Assembly: GCF_047824785.1 (NCBI RefSeq)
Contig: NZ_CP181167.1
Location: 2,046,001-2,110,000 of the forward strand
DNA from: Nitrobacter sp039808345
GTDB lineage: Bacteria; Pseudomonadota; Alphaproteobacteria; Rhizobiales; Xanthobacteraceae
Direction: 5' to 3'
DNA length: 64,000 nt
A program made the translations under genes and the position numbers. The notes under the pieces were generated by a model. That model had not been told where the DNA came from. It did no database searches and saw nothing but the letters and a program-made list of their open reading frames with translations. This document shows, piece after piece, positions 47,447 to 56,123 of the stretch; position 1 is the stretch's first letter, and each line of letters starts with the position of its first letter.

Positions 47447-49717
47447 TGCGTGCAGCGGCGCGATCTGTTCGCCCAGGCGACGATAGAAGCCCTGCATGTC
47501 CTCGCCGGCAAACTCCTGGCACCTGGCCAGGGCTGCTGTCACTTCAAGCCCCTCACCTGCCTTGATCGCGGCCAGCAGCGCGCCGTGCTGCGCTCTCCAT
47601 TCGGCGAACTCGGGTGATGCCGCCACTGAATCGTCGCCGACGATCGCATAAATCTTGGTGGGGCGGGACTTTCCCTTCAACAGGATCTCACCTGCCTCAA
47701 GCAACGCGATCCCTTGAACGCGTCGCGCCGCGTCTTCCGAAATCAGAAGATCGACATCGAGCCCCTTGCTTGCCGACTCGATCCGTGCCGCCACGTTCAC
47801 GACATCGCCCATCGCCGAGTAATTGAATCGTCTTTGCGATCCCATGTTGCCGACGCAGGCCAGTCCGGCGTTGATGCCGACTCCTATCCTGACGCGCGGG
47901 TCCGCGAAGCCGCGCGCGGCGAATCCGAAGACGTCGGCGTCGTTGAGCGCGGTGAGCGCCTCACGCATCTTGAGCGCGGCCTGGCAGGCTCGGGTCGCAT
48001 GATCTGGCACGTCGGCCGGCGCGTTCCAGAATGCCATGATCGAATCGCCGATGTATTTGTCGATCGTTCCCAGCTCATCCTGTATCGCGTCCGACAGCGG
48101 CGCCAGCAGCGTATTGATGAAGTCGACAAGCTCGGTCGCGGTCAGGGCTTCAGAGATCGGCGTAAATCCGCGAACATCCATAAACATCACGGAAATATCG
48201 CGGGACGCGCCACCAAGACGCATCCCCTGCGGCGAGTTCTCAAGCTGCGTGAGCAATTCCGGAGCGAGATATTGGCCGAAAGCCTGACGTACGAATTTCT
48301 TTTCCCGATCGGATGCAACGTGAAGCACACGCTCCACGGCGATGTAGACCGTCAGCGCCGCCAGCGATGGAAAGATCGGGTCAATCAGCAGCCGAAAATG
48401 CGAGAAGGCGATCCACGATCCGGCCAACCCCGCGACAAATCCGACAACGCCGGCATAGAACGAGAACCGGGCGCCGAGCGTCAGCACAAGACCGGCGACC
48501 AGCGCGCCGAACAACAAGGTCAGGACGATTTCCAGTCCCTTGGCCCAATCGGGTCGCTCGATGAAGTCCTGCGCGAGGATCTGCTCGATCACCTGCGCCT
48601 GAACCGAGACGCCCGGAACCGACTGACCCAGCGGCGTGGTGCGTGAATCCATCAGGCCCGCGGCCGATGCGCCGACCAGAACGATCGCGCCATCGACCAG
48701 CGGCTTCACTGTCGCTTCCTTGGCCGGATCGAGAATGTCTTTCACCGACACGTAACGTTGCGGCCGGTCGCGATTGAAATAGACCCAGGACTCGCCGTTG
48801 CTCGTTAACGGCAGCTTGAACGCCCCTACCCGCATATCGATCAGCGCGGCGCGGCCGGTGTCACTGTCCCCGCTCGATCCGGTCCCGCGCACGATGATGC
48901 TTTTCTGGTTCTGAGCGACGCGCAGCGCCTCGATCGCAAGGCTGGGGTAGATGCTCTCCCCGTCGGAAAACAGCATGGGCACCCGGCGGACGATGCCGCC
49001 GCGATCGTGCGAACTGAGATTGATGCCGCCGATACCCGCCGCCTTCTGATTCAACATCGGCAGGCTCGACACCGTGCCGCGAAGCGGCGCAAGCACGTTT
49101 GCCGGATTGACGCCGACAAAGGCTATCCCGGCCCGGACCGGCGGGCGCTTGTCATTGACCGCGCCGGTGGCGGCAAAGCCGAGCACGACCCCCGTGTTCT
49201 CGATGGCGTCCGCAAACGCCTGATCATGATCAGGCAGGTTCGCGAGCAGCTTCAGGGTCTGGTCGAGGTCCGGCGCGCCGGAGTCCTTCAAATCGTTGGC
49301 GAGACGGCTCGGCGTCGTGCGATCCGGCTCGGAAAAAATGACATCGTAGGCGACGACGCCCGCGCCGAGATCGGCGAGCCGACGGGTCAGCGCGGCAAGA
49401 CGTGTCCGCGGCCATGGCCACTGGCCATATTCCGAAATCGAGGCTTCATCGATGTCGACGATCCGCACCGGCAGATCGGTGTAGGCGCGCGGTTTGAGGC
49501 GCTGATAAGTATCGAACGTACGCTCCTTCAGCTCCGTGACGATGCGCGGATCATACGCGCGCAGCGAAGCAAGCAGCGCCAGGGTCACCACCGCTGCGCC
49601 GACCGCCCGAAGATTCTTGTTGCGCATCAGCCGGCGCAGACGCCCCCACGCCAGCATCGCCCGAACGCGCAAGGTGTTCCGCAAACGCGTCGCGGCCTTC
49701 ATCGCTCCGTCGCCCAT
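47441..49717 (-). CDS. CHASE2-domain class III adenylate/guanylate cyclase
   Basis: 758 residues. A membrane anchor near residues 38-56 is followed by an extracytoplasmic CHASE2 sensor (about 60-340; RIVDIDEASISEYGQWPWPR, VAYDVIFSEPDR), then three transmembrane helices (about 375-445; GLEIVLTLLFGALVAGLVLT), and a cytoplasmic class III cyclase domain (about 490-680; FMDVRGFTPISEAL with the metal-binding Asp, YIGDSIMAFWNAP with the second). A short tail follows. It makes cAMP or cGMP in response to an unknown periplasmic signal. The TPR/barrel gene is upstream on the same strand. Confidence 0.93.
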   Translation of the reverse strand: MGDGAMKAATRLRNTLRVRAMLAWGRLRRLMRNKNLRAVGAAVVTLALLASLRAYDPRIVTELKERTFDTYQRLKPRAYTDLPVRIVDIDEASISEYGQWPWPRTRLAALTRRLADLGAGVVAYDVIFSEPDRTTPSRLANDLKDSGAPDLDQTLKLLANLPDHDQAFADAIENTGVVLGFAATGAVNDKRPPVRAGIAFVGVNPANVLAPLRGTVSSLPMLNQKAAGIGGINLSSHDRGGIVRRVPMLFSDGESIYPSLAIEALRVAQNQKSIIVRGTGSSGDSDTGRAALIDMRVGAFKLPLTSNGESWVYFNRDRPQRYVSVKDILDPAKEATVKPLVDGAIVLVGASAAGLMDSRTTPLGQSVPGVSVQAQVIEQILAQDFIERPDWAKGLEIVLTLLFGALVAGLVLTLGARFSFYAGVVGFVAGLAGSWIAFSHFRLLIDPIFPSLAALTVYIAVERVLHVASDREKKFVRQAFGQYLAPELLTQLENSPQGMRLGGASRDISVMFMDVRGFTPISEALTATELVDFINTLLAPLSDAIQDELGTIDKYIGDSIMAFWNAPADVPDHATRACQAALKMREALTALNDADVFGFAARGFADPRVRIGVGINAGLACVGNMGSQRRFNYSAMGDVVNVAARIESASKGLDVDLLISEDAARRVQGIALLEAGEILLKGKSRPTKIYAIVGDDSVAASPEFAEWRAQHGALLAAIKAGEGLEVTAALARCQEFAGEDMQGFYRRLGEQIAPLHAT

Positions 49718-50007
49718 TCAGGCGCGAACAGAGGAACACGACCCCCGATGCAGCCTGAAAGGCTCGCCGGCTCGCGGCAGGCGTCCGCAGGCCTTCCGCG
49801 CAAGCCTGGATCGGCGCAATCAAGGGACGACGACAAAGGGTCTCTAGTCCGGTTTCAATGTTCCGGTGATCGGCCCGGCAACCCGCAGGCACGACGACAT
49901 CGCGATGCTGCCGGCACATTATAGCGCTTTCGCATGAAATGAATACCGCGGCCAGATCGCCGCCGCGCGGCTTTGCCGCGTGACACATCAGGCGGGCTCG
50001 CCCGGTT

Positions 50008-51387
50008 TCAGAACCGCGCGGTCGGCCCGATCGACACCGAGAAGTTATCGAGGGTGAAATTCGGCAGCGACGAGTCGATCTTGGTGTAAAGGATCTGGGT
50101 CCGCAGACCCACGTTTTTGTACACCTGCGCATCGAAGATCGCGCCGTAGCGTTGTTCCCAGTCGTGTCTAATCTGGAAAGGATCGACGATCGGATTGGGC
50201 GCGTCGTAATTGGCCCAGCTAAAGCCGAAGGTCGGCGCGATCACGAACTGATGCGGCGTGCCGAACACCGGCAGGGCGAACGCGTACGGAAAAGCCATGT
50301 CGATCGAATAGCGCTTGTATGAGTAGAAATCGAAGGCGGCACGGTTCTGATCAAAGGCGGCGCGCGTCGTCCAGTGCACCGGTCCGAAGCGGAAATCGGA
50401 GGTCACGACCGACGATAGCAGATCGCCGGTTTGTTGACTGGCCGTTGGAAAGTTGAACGAGTCGGAAAAATTGCGGTGACGCTGCTCGATGAACGCCTCC
50501 AGAAAGCCGTTATCGCCGATGATCGTACGCGCGGAAAAGCCCGCGCCGCCCGCCGAGAAATAAGTGGCGTCCCCCAGCCAGACCTGATCTCCGATGCCGT
50601 AAAGCTTGACCGATGCGTTCTGCCCGATCGCGAAACGCGGGCCAACCACGACCTCGACCAGGCCGAAATTGAACTGGTTGAGTTTGTATTGGCGCGAGTT
50701 AAGGCCGAGGAAACTCGCTTCGATGGCGTCCCCCCGCGTGCCGATCTTGTAGGCGTAATGAGCCGCGAGGGTCTGGAACATGTTCACGTCCGGACTCTTG
50801 CCGAACGAGCTGTTGAGAATCGCGTCCTGACCCAAGGCGCGCACCATCAGGCTGGAGGGGCCGAGGTTGGCGTTGGTCTGATAGCGCAGGCCGGCCGTGG
50901 TGAATACGCTGAACTCGTAGCGCGCGAGCCGGCGGTCGATCTCGGTCAGATAGGCGCGGACCTGGGCGCGGATGTCATCGGGAGCGTCTGCCGCCTTGAC
51001 CGCCTCCTGAAAATAGCTGCGCGCCAGTTCGTATGAGCCGAGCTTGAAGTACAGGACGCCAAGCTCGAGTTTGACGCGCGGCAAGTTCGGATTGAAGAAC
51101 AGCATCCTTTCGAGGGCGCCGATAGCGGCCTCATAGTCGCCGCGCTTGACGGCCTGTTCGGCAAACTTGAAACTTGCCTCCAGGTCGGCGGGATTCTTGT
51201 ACATCTGCTGGAACAGCGCATCGTAGTCCTGCTTAACGGCGGATGATGCTGAAATGGGCGATGTCGTCGATTGCGCCGCGGCTCCCGTGAAGCAAGCCGT
51301 CATCGTCAACAAAACGGACGCGACTTTCGCGGTCTGAATCAGTTTCACGCCACCACCCGGAACTTTGATGCGAGGCTTCCCTTCCAT
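50008..51387 (-). CDS. TPR protein with C-terminal outer-membrane barrel
   Basis: About 459 residues: signal peptide (KVASVLLTMTACFTGAAAQ), two to three tetratricopeptide repeats (about 60-165; SFKFAEQAVKRGDYEAAIGA, LYFKLGSYELARSYFQEAVK), then a long beta-rich region of amphipathic strands ending in aromatic SVSIGPTARF, the sign of an outer-membrane barrel (DUF560/surface-lipoprotein-assembly-modifier-like). It sits next to a CHASE2 cyclase, a recurring pairing in this group as I recall. Exported cargo or ligand is unknown. ATG 51387 is used; the upstream TTG at 51408 and a GTG at 51348 are alternatives. Confidence 0.78.
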   Translation of the reverse strand: MEGKPRIKVPGGGVKLIQTAKVASVLLTMTACFTGAAAQSTTSPISASSAVKQDYDALFQQMYKNPADLEASFKFAEQAVKRGDYEAAIGALERMLFFNPNLPRVKLELGVLYFKLGSYELARSYFQEAVKAADAPDDIRAQVRAYLTEIDRRLARYEFSVFTTAGLRYQTNANLGPSSLMVRALGQDAILNSSFGKSPDVNMFQTLAAHYAYKIGTRGDAIEASFLGLNSRQYKLNQFNFGLVEVVVGPRFAIGQNASVKLYGIGDQVWLGDATYFSAGGAGFSARTIIGDNGFLEAFIEQRHRNFSDSFNFPTASQQTGDLLSSVVTSDFRFGPVHWTTRAAFDQNRAAFDFYSYKRYSIDMAFPYAFALPVFGTPHQFVIAPTFGFSWANYDAPNPIVDPFQIRHDWEQRYGAIFDAQVYKNVGLRTQILYTKIDSSLPNFTLDNFSVSIGPTARF

Positions 51388-51678
51388 CTCCGTGGAAATA
51401 TGGAGCAATTACGCACCGTTATGGCCGCCAGATTAGCGGCGGTCTCCCCGATTGGAACAACGATATCCCCGCATCGAGACGATTTCGGAGCGGAGTCACC
51501 ATTTTACCACACGTTGATCGAATGAAATCAACGGCTTGGCTGCGCACCTCGAACCGGGGCGAGAACAGCGCGGTCAACCGAATTCGTCCGGGGATTATTA
51601 ACAGGCGCTCTTCCCTGAAAAAATGCTGCCTCCAAATCGCGTGACATCGGGACCCCCCAGTTCCTATAAGGGGAGCCT
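51388..51678. other. Gap between the TPR gene and attL
   Basis: About 290 bases with no gene seen. The end (TTCCTATAAGGGGAGCC) just before the tRNA-Arg 5' fragment probably holds the original promoter of tRNA-Arg, now separated from the intact tRNA by 6.9 kb. Confidence 0.5.
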
Positions 51679-51722
51679 GCGCTCGTAGCTCAGCTGGATA
51701 GAGCATCGGATTTCGATTCCGA
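51679..51722 (+). repeat. attL: 5' fragment of tRNA-Arg
   Basis: 44 bases identical to the tRNA-Arg at 58557-58600 (acceptor 5' strand, D-arm, anticodon arm up to TCCGA). After base 51722 the match stops (TTTCCC instead of GGGCCG). This copy is not a functional tRNA. Confidence 0.95.
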
Positions 51723-51841
51723 TTTCCCAGCAAAACGAAGCGCCACATCCCGCCTTCAAAAATGCAAAAAATCCCTTGTCTGTCGGGGTTTAAGCTCGAT
51801 ATGATGCACCGTTTCACCACGCCCCACCAACGCGGTTTAAG

Positions 51842-51861
51842 GTGCCAAGCAAGTGCCAAAG
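51842..51861 (+). repeat. Candidate integrase arm sites (left)
   Basis: GTGCCA-N5-GTGCCAAAG, an 11-base-spaced direct repeat. The same arrangement with a different spacer occurs at 58496-58515 near the right end. The second unit overlaps the GTG start of the integrase gene. Confidence 0.6.
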
Positions 51862-53061
51862 ACCCAACTTACGGACGCTGGCCTTCGGTCGCTACAGCCC
51901 CCTGAAACCGGTACTGTGGATTGGTGGGACACTAGTCTGCCGAACTTCGGTTGCCGCGTCAGTCAGGGCGGTGCGAAGACTTTCGTTCTCAAGCTCTACA
52001 ACTCACGGCGGGCAATCGGACGCTGGCCTGTCATAAGTCTGGCAGCCGCTCGCACGGAAGCTAGAAGGCTCCTTGCCGAAAAAACGTTGGGAAAGCTACG
52101 GCCCCAGAGCATCACCTACTCCCAAGCCGTCGATCTTTTCCTCCAGGAGAAGCGCAAGAGCCGCCGCCCGCGGACGGCTGGCGACTACCAGTGGCTTCTC
52201 AGCCGCGTCCCGTTCAAGGGCCAGCTCACCGAGCTGACGCACCAGGAGCTGCAGCGGCGCCTCGCGCGGATCGCCGCGGAAGGCACCTACAACCACGTCC
52301 TCGTCGCCCTGAAGGTCTTCTTTAATTGGGCTATAAAGCGACGCTACATCGAGCATAATCCGACCTTAGGTCTGGCGGCGCACGCCCGCGCGCCTCGCTC
52401 TCGCGTGCTTACCGACGCCGAGTTACAATCCATATGGCGGGCCTGCGAGCGGCGCCTAGCCTTCGATGACGGGGCGTGCGGGGGGTTCCAAACCACGATC
52501 CCGGACACCGTAACCATGCCCCGGCAATTCGCTACGATCGTCCAACTGCTCTTGCTTACAGGCCAGCGGCGCGGAGAGATAGCCGCCCTACGGGCCGACT
52601 ACATTTCAAACGACGTATGTACATTACCTTCGACACTGACAAAAAATGGCCGCGAGCACTCGCTTCCGCTCGGCTCTTTCGCCATCAGTATCGTTTCTGC
52701 CGCGGCTCAAATTTCTCAATCCGGTCTTCTCTTTCGTGCGCGTGGCGCGCAGTCCGCTTTCAATGGCTGGTCAAAAAGCAAGGCCGCGCTCGACAAGCTG
52801 AGCGCGGTTAGCGACTGGACGCTGCACGATCTGCGTAGGACTTTCGCTACGAGACTCGCAGAACTTGGCGTGGCGCCGCACGTAATAGAGCGCCTACTGA
52901 ACCACGTTACCGGCACAGTGTCCGGCGTAGCTGCCGTCTACAATAGAGCGTCGTACATGGCGGAGATGCGCGCCGCTATAGAGCTCTGGGAGCGCTACCT
53001 CGAAGAGAAAGTCATGTGCGGCGAACAGCCGGGGCCTATCACTTCGGCCAGCGGAACTTGA
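51853..53061 (+). CDS. Tyrosine-type site-specific integrase
   Basis: 402 residues, starting with GTG. N-terminal DUF4102-like segment (GLRSLQPPETGTVDWWDTSL, RAIGRWPVISLAAARTEARR), a SAM-like core-binding domain (about 90-170), and a catalytic domain with the Arg in TGQRRGEIAAL (about residue 238), HDLRRTFATRL (about 324-334), LLNHV, and the tyrosine in VAAVYNRASY (about residue 363). It lies 130 bases inside attL and should integrate the element into tRNA-Arg. Confidence 0.95.
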   Translation: MPKTQLTDAGLRSLQPPETGTVDWWDTSLPNFGCRVSQGGAKTFVLKLYNSRRAIGRWPVISLAAARTEARRLLAEKTLGKLRPQSITYSQAVDLFLQEKRKSRRPRTAGDYQWLLSRVPFKGQLTELTHQELQRRLARIAAEGTYNHVLVALKVFFNWAIKRRYIEHNPTLGLAAHARAPRSRVLTDAELQSIWRACERRLAFDDGACGGFQTTIPDTVTMPRQFATIVQLLLLTGQRRGEIAALRADYISNDVCTLPSTLTKNGREHSLPLGSFAISIVSAAAQISQSGLLFRARGAQSAFNGWSKSKAALDKLSAVSDWTLHDLRRTFATRLAELGVAPHVIERLLNHVTGTVSGVAAVYNRASYMAEMRAAIELWERYLEEKVMCGEQPGPITSASGT

Positions 53062-53335
53062 AGTTCTCACTGTAACGCCGCACCGGCTTCTCATCATTCT
53101 GAGCGGCAGCTTCGGATTCGGACGGATCATCAGGCGAACCTGCGCGAGGCGATGCTGCCGGCGCGCCCGGCTCTACCGTCCGCCCGCTGCCTTCCGAATG
53201 GACATCCCCGAGCAGCAGTATATCGGGGCCTATCTGCTTGCCGGCGATCACTAGCGCGCCGCCGGCCTTATAGAACCAGGCCGCTACGAAGAACCCCAGC
53301 ACAAGTCCGACCAGCAGGCTCAGCACTACTCTCAT
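53039..53335 (-). CDS. Small single-pass membrane protein
   Basis: 98 residues: a hydrophobic N-terminal helix (VVLSLLVGLVLGFFVAAWFY, about 3-22), then an acidic, Ser/Pro-rich tail ending in NFKFRWPK. A strong GGAGG lies five bases before the ATG at 53335. Its 3' end overlaps the integrase end tail-to-tail by 23 bases. I do not recognise a domain. Confidence 0.6.
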   Translation of the reverse strand: MRVVLSLLVGLVLGFFVAAWFYKAGGALVIAGKQIGPDILLLGDVHSEGSGRTVEPGAPAASPRAGSPDDPSESEAAAQNDEKPVRRYSENFKFRWPK

Positions 53336-53427
53336 CGCATCCTCCACGCTTCCATTGACAGTCTGAACCGATTCCCTAGCCGGGACCAACGACTATCGCA
53401 GTTGCGATATGTTGCGGTTTGCGGCGG

Positions 53428-53487
53428 TTGACGATCCGTTGGGCTTTGCTACGCTGCCCGCAGTAGACGCCGGCTCGTCCGCGTCTA
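53428..53487 (+). promoter_or_regulatory. Candidate promoter and operator of the excisionase-like gene
   Basis: TTGACG (53428-53433), 16 bases, TACGCT (53450-53455), then an inverted repeat TAGACGC-N10-GCGTCTA (53464-53487) at the likely transcription start. The half-site TAGACG also forms the centre of the palindrome at 58009-58026. Confidence 0.45.
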
Positions 53488-53515
53488 TCGGCCTGCCCCA
53501 GAAAGGCAGCCCGAT

Positions 53516-53704
53516 ATGACAGACAGGCTAGTGACTCGAAGGCAAGTAAACCTGATGTACGGCTTCTCGTACGTCGCGGAAAGCTACCGACGATGGGAGC
53601 GCGCTAAGTTACTCTTTGCAATCAAGGTAACTTCCACTTCCCGCGCCTACTACCGACTGAGCAACGTGATAGCGGTGTTCGGCCCGGTTCCTACAGAAGC
53701 ATAA
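53516..53704 (+). CDS. Small DNA-binding-like protein, possible excisionase
   Basis: 62 residues: MTDRLVTRRQVNLMYGFSY, then ESYRRWERAKLLFAIKVTST, then RAYYRLSNVIAVFG. This resembles AlpA/Xis-type winged-helix proteins (short helix-turn-helix with a following basic wing). Position near the integrase fits. An AAGG ribosome site and a terminator at 53744 support it. Assignment is tentative. Confidence 0.5.
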   Translation: MTDRLVTRRQVNLMYGFSYVAESYRRWERAKLLFAIKVTSTSRAYYRLSNVIAVFGPVPTEA

Positions 53705-53743
53705 GCACCTCACCCCTAACCGGGCGGGCTGTTTCCTACAGAG

Positions 53744-53774
53744 CCCCGCTTTCCTCACGGAAACGCGGGGTTTT
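53744..53774 (+). terminator. Rho-independent terminator
   Basis: CCCCGCTTTCC-TCAC-GGAAACGCGGGG (11 pairs with one bulged C) followed by TTTTCTG, 40 bases after the excisionase-like gene. Confidence 0.8.
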
Positions 53775-53897
53775 CTGCGGCGAATGCTGGCGCATCGCCT
53801 CGCGTATCTACGTTGCGATTGCTTCCTGCGCGACGCGGCGCGACAGGAGCCACGCTTTCCGCACCTGTTCGCCGGGCTTACCAGCCCCGACCCAATC

Positions 53898-54171
53898 CCA
53901 AGCTGTGCTTGGCTAATAGTCCCGCCAGGGACATATTTTGCCGCGCATCACTTTCGGACGACTCCTCAAGGATTCGCTTGCGATTGGGTCGGAGCTTCGC
54001 CCAGACGAACAGGTGCGGGACAGCTTACACACTACACCGTGCTACAATCAGTACGGTCGTGAGGCTCACCGTCCTCGTGGCCGTCTTTTTCCGCGTAAGG
54101 CCCTCGCTAATCCCGGGGGCCTTGTGCGTGCTACAATCACGACAGCACGCGGCCGGAAGAATAGCCGGCCG
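53898..54171. other. Hairpin-dense stretch, candidate structured RNA locus
   Basis: Part of a 634-base gap without a convincing gene (53705-54338). Five hairpins follow one another: CCAAGC-TGT-GCTTGG (53898-53912), GTCCC-GCCA-GGGAC (53919-53932), a 12-pair stem with wobbles ending in CTTTTT (54053-54090), AAGGCCC/GGGCCTT (54097-54123) and CGGCCGG/CCGGCCG (54150-54171). CGTGCTACAATCA, with a promoter-like TACAAT, occurs twice (54038-54050 and 54127-54139), each just before a hairpin. Confidence 0.45.
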
Positions 54172-54338
54172 CCCGTACCGTACTAGGTCTACAACGCATA
54201 GAGCAGTCGCGCGCCGCCCTTGCTGCCCTGCACGGCGGCGTTCGCGTTGTACAATTCATCCGGACCGTTCCTTTTCGCGGCGGAGCGCGCGCGGGCACCT
54301 GGCAAGCGAACAGCTCTACCCGCCCGAACGCTCCGCCC

Positions 54339-54761
54339 ATGAACCACCTGCTACTCGGCACCGCCGACATGACCGATGCGCTCATTGAACGCGCGCGCCC
54401 GGGCTTCCTTTTGATAGACGACGGGCCCGTGGCCGACGCTTTTTCGGAACAGTTCCGCGCGCGGGCCTTCGATCCCGCGCAGCACAGGTTCATCGCCCTC
54501 TCGGTGCAAAGCGCTAACGATCTCGTGGCCGCTATCGCCATCTCCGACGCCAGCAACGTCTGGGATGCCGGGATTCGCGGCACGAAGGCCGGCGCCTTCG
54601 CGCTGGACGGCAACGCGCTCACGCAGATCGCCATGGGCGCGGCGCAGGCGGGCGCGATGATCAAGACGACCGCCATCCGCGAGATCACCGCGACCGTGGC
54701 GACCGCCGCGCTCACCGCGGGCAAGATGAATGTGTTTGTTGAGTTCCTAATCTCTGACTGA
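54339..54761 (+). CDS. Hypothetical protein, phage-like
   Basis: 140 residues, soluble, no known domain: PGFLLIDDGPVADAFSEQFR, DPAQHRFIALSVQSANDLVA, IRGTKAGAFALDGNALTQIA. Codon use and low Cys content favour this frame over the opposite strand. The open frame continues 165 bases upstream without a start codon (reading LAALHGGVRVVQFIRTVPF), so the gene may be a 5'-truncated remnant. The HNH gene starts five bases after its stop. Confidence 0.5.
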   Translation: MNHLLLGTADMTDALIERARPGFLLIDDGPVADAFSEQFRARAFDPAQHRFIALSVQSANDLVAAIAISDASNVWDAGIRGTKAGAFALDGNALTQIAMGAAQAGAMIKTTAIREITATVATAALTAGKMNVFVEFLISD

Positions 54762-54765
54762 AGTT

Positions 54766-55359
54766 ATGGCTTTTAGGAAAGGTAATATACCGTGGAATAA
54801 GGGAATATCTGGCGCGCAGGTGCCTTGGAATAAGGGCATTCCGCAATGGAAAGATAAGCGTCATCCCCGCCTCGGTACTATCCTTTCAGAAGCCACAAAA
54901 CAAAAAATCAGCCGTGCTGCGATGGGTAATAAGCGGCGGCTTGGATGCAAGTTGTCAGCGAAAGCCAAGAAGCAAATAAGCATCGCAAAGACCGGCAAGA
55001 AGTTGCCTCCATTTTCGGATCAGCACCGCCGCAGAATAGGCGATGCTTGCCGAGGCGAACGCAACTATGCCTGGAAAGGCGGTGTAGCTTCGTATCGTTT
55101 GAGCGTATGGCGAAGCAAGGAGTACCAGGACTGGCGGAGATCAGTATTCGAGCGAGACAACTACACCTGCCAGGAATGCGGCGCTCGGAATGGCAAGGGT
55201 AGAACTGTGGTGCTCAACGCTGATCACATTAAGCAATTTGCTCTTTATCCCGCTCTCCGCTTCGCACTCAACAACGGTCGCACGTTATGTCTCCCATGTC
55301 ATCGGCAAACGCCGACCTATGGCAGAAGAGTATTACTAGCTAGCAATAAACACGCATGA
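54766..55359 (+). CDS. HNH endonuclease with NUMOD3-like repeats
   Basis: 197 residues. N-terminal half has repeated short basic motifs (RKGNIPWNKGISG, VPWNKGIPQWKDK, SEATKQKISRAAMG, SAKAKKQISIAKTG, SDQHRRRIGDACRG), as in NUMOD3 DNA-binding modules of homing endonucleases. The C-terminal HNH has CQECGARNG, LNADHIKQFALYP and LCLPCHRQ (zinc ribbon plus catalytic His). AT content is higher than in its neighbours, a sign of recent transfer. It is wedged between phage-like genes with almost no spacing and is probably a free-standing mobile endonuclease. Confidence 0.88.
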   Translation: MAFRKGNIPWNKGISGAQVPWNKGIPQWKDKRHPRLGTILSEATKQKISRAAMGNKRRLGCKLSAKAKKQISIAKTGKKLPPFSDQHRRRIGDACRGERNYAWKGGVASYRLSVWRSKEYQDWRRSVFERDNYTCQECGARNGKGRTVVLNADHIKQFALYPALRFALNNGRTLCLPCHRQTPTYGRRVLLASNKHA

Positions 55360-55860
55360 CCACGAAACAGTATTACGTCCGCACGGGCCTGCATCACGAC
55401 GGCAGGGCGTACGGCCCCGGCGACCGCGTGTCGCTCTCCGAGAAGGCGGCGGCGCGGCTCCTCGCCTCCGGCGTCGTCAGCGCGGAGAAGGCGCCGGACC
55501 CCGCCCCCGCGCCGTCCAACGACCGCATCCAAGGATGCCGCACCGGAGGACATCAACCGCACGAAGGCGAAGATACTGCACTGCCTGAAGCTGCTCGGCG
55601 CCGACGTGGCGACGCCGGAGGCCATACGCAAGAGCATCATAGGGCTGACCCAGCTCGACGGCGCCCGCGCGGAGAACGCGGACGCAATCCTCTCGCGCCT
55701 CGAGGAGAAGGTTAAGGCGATGCCGCCCGCGGCGCCCGCCCCCGCTCCGGCCGCGCCCAAGCCTGCGGACCCGGCAACCGGCGATCTGTCAGCAGAAGAA
55801 GAAGCCGCCGCATTAGCAGCTATGGACGCCGAGCGGGCGGGGGCTGAGAACCATGACTGA
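55356..55860 (+). pseudogene. Phage-like small protein gene with a +1 frameshift
   Basis: Two adjoining frames give one sensible protein: MTTKQYYVRTGLHHDGRAYG ... APSNDR from 55356, then, after one extra base near 55529, SKDAAPEDINRTKAKILHCL, LGADVATPEAIRKSIIGLTQ and an acidic tail to 55860. The first part looks like small phage proteins of the 'GDRVSLSEKAAARLLASG' type. Either a real frameshift mutation, a sequencing error, or programmed slippage; the downstream gene is also broken. The start overlaps the HNH stop. Confidence 0.55.
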
Positions 55861-56034
55861 GACATCCAAGAAGGCGGGCCGCGAAACCGACCCCGCTATC
55901 CTCAAGCATACGGAGCGCAGCGCGGTGTCGGACGTGATCCGTTGCTTGCATGCGATCGCTGCTTGGGCCGCGGCTTCTACTACGGTGCGAATGACTGGGC
56001 GCGCACCTGCACGTGCAAGATACCCGTTGCTTGA
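55853..56034 (+). pseudogene. Small zinc-finger-like protein gene with a frameshift
   Basis: It starts ATG at 55853 (MTETSKKAGRETDPAILKHT) overlapping the previous stop. The frame then turns to nonsense, while another frame reads ACDRCLGRGFYYGANDWART, CTCKIPVA and a stop at 56032-56034, a CxxC...CxC zinc site seen in small phage proteins. A frameshift near 55945 would join them. The product is unknown. Confidence 0.45.
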
Positions 56035-56072
56035 TCAGCTGAGACTTACTGGATTGAAGCCGGTAACCTGCT

Positions 56073-56123
56073 GATTCGACTCTCAAAACGAATCTGGGTA
56101 GGACTCCCGCCGATTGGGGGAGT
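56073..56123 (+). promoter_or_regulatory. Inverted repeat and SD-hiding hairpin before the nuclease gene
   Basis: GATTCG-N10-CGAATC (56073-56094) may be an operator. Next, ACTCCC (56103-56108) can pair with GGGAGT (56118-56123), which contains the Shine-Dalgarno GGGGGAG (56116-56122) four bases before the ATG. The hairpin would lower nuclease translation. Function is inferred from sequence alone. Confidence 0.5.

Noticed and set aside
54025..54050. Resemblance of CTACACCGTGCTACAAT to the 16S rRNA segment CTACACACGTGCTACAAT
   Set aside because: Only about 17 bases match with a gap and nothing around is rRNA-like; probably chance.
53784..54388. Three overlapping plus-strand frames in the hairpin-rich stretch
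   Set aside because: None has a ribosome site, domain or normal composition, and they cross strong hairpins and a terminator-like sequence.
54137..54724. 195-codon minus-strand frame opposite the gene at 54339
   Set aside because: Unusually rich in Ser, Cys and Arg; the plus-strand frame has more natural composition.
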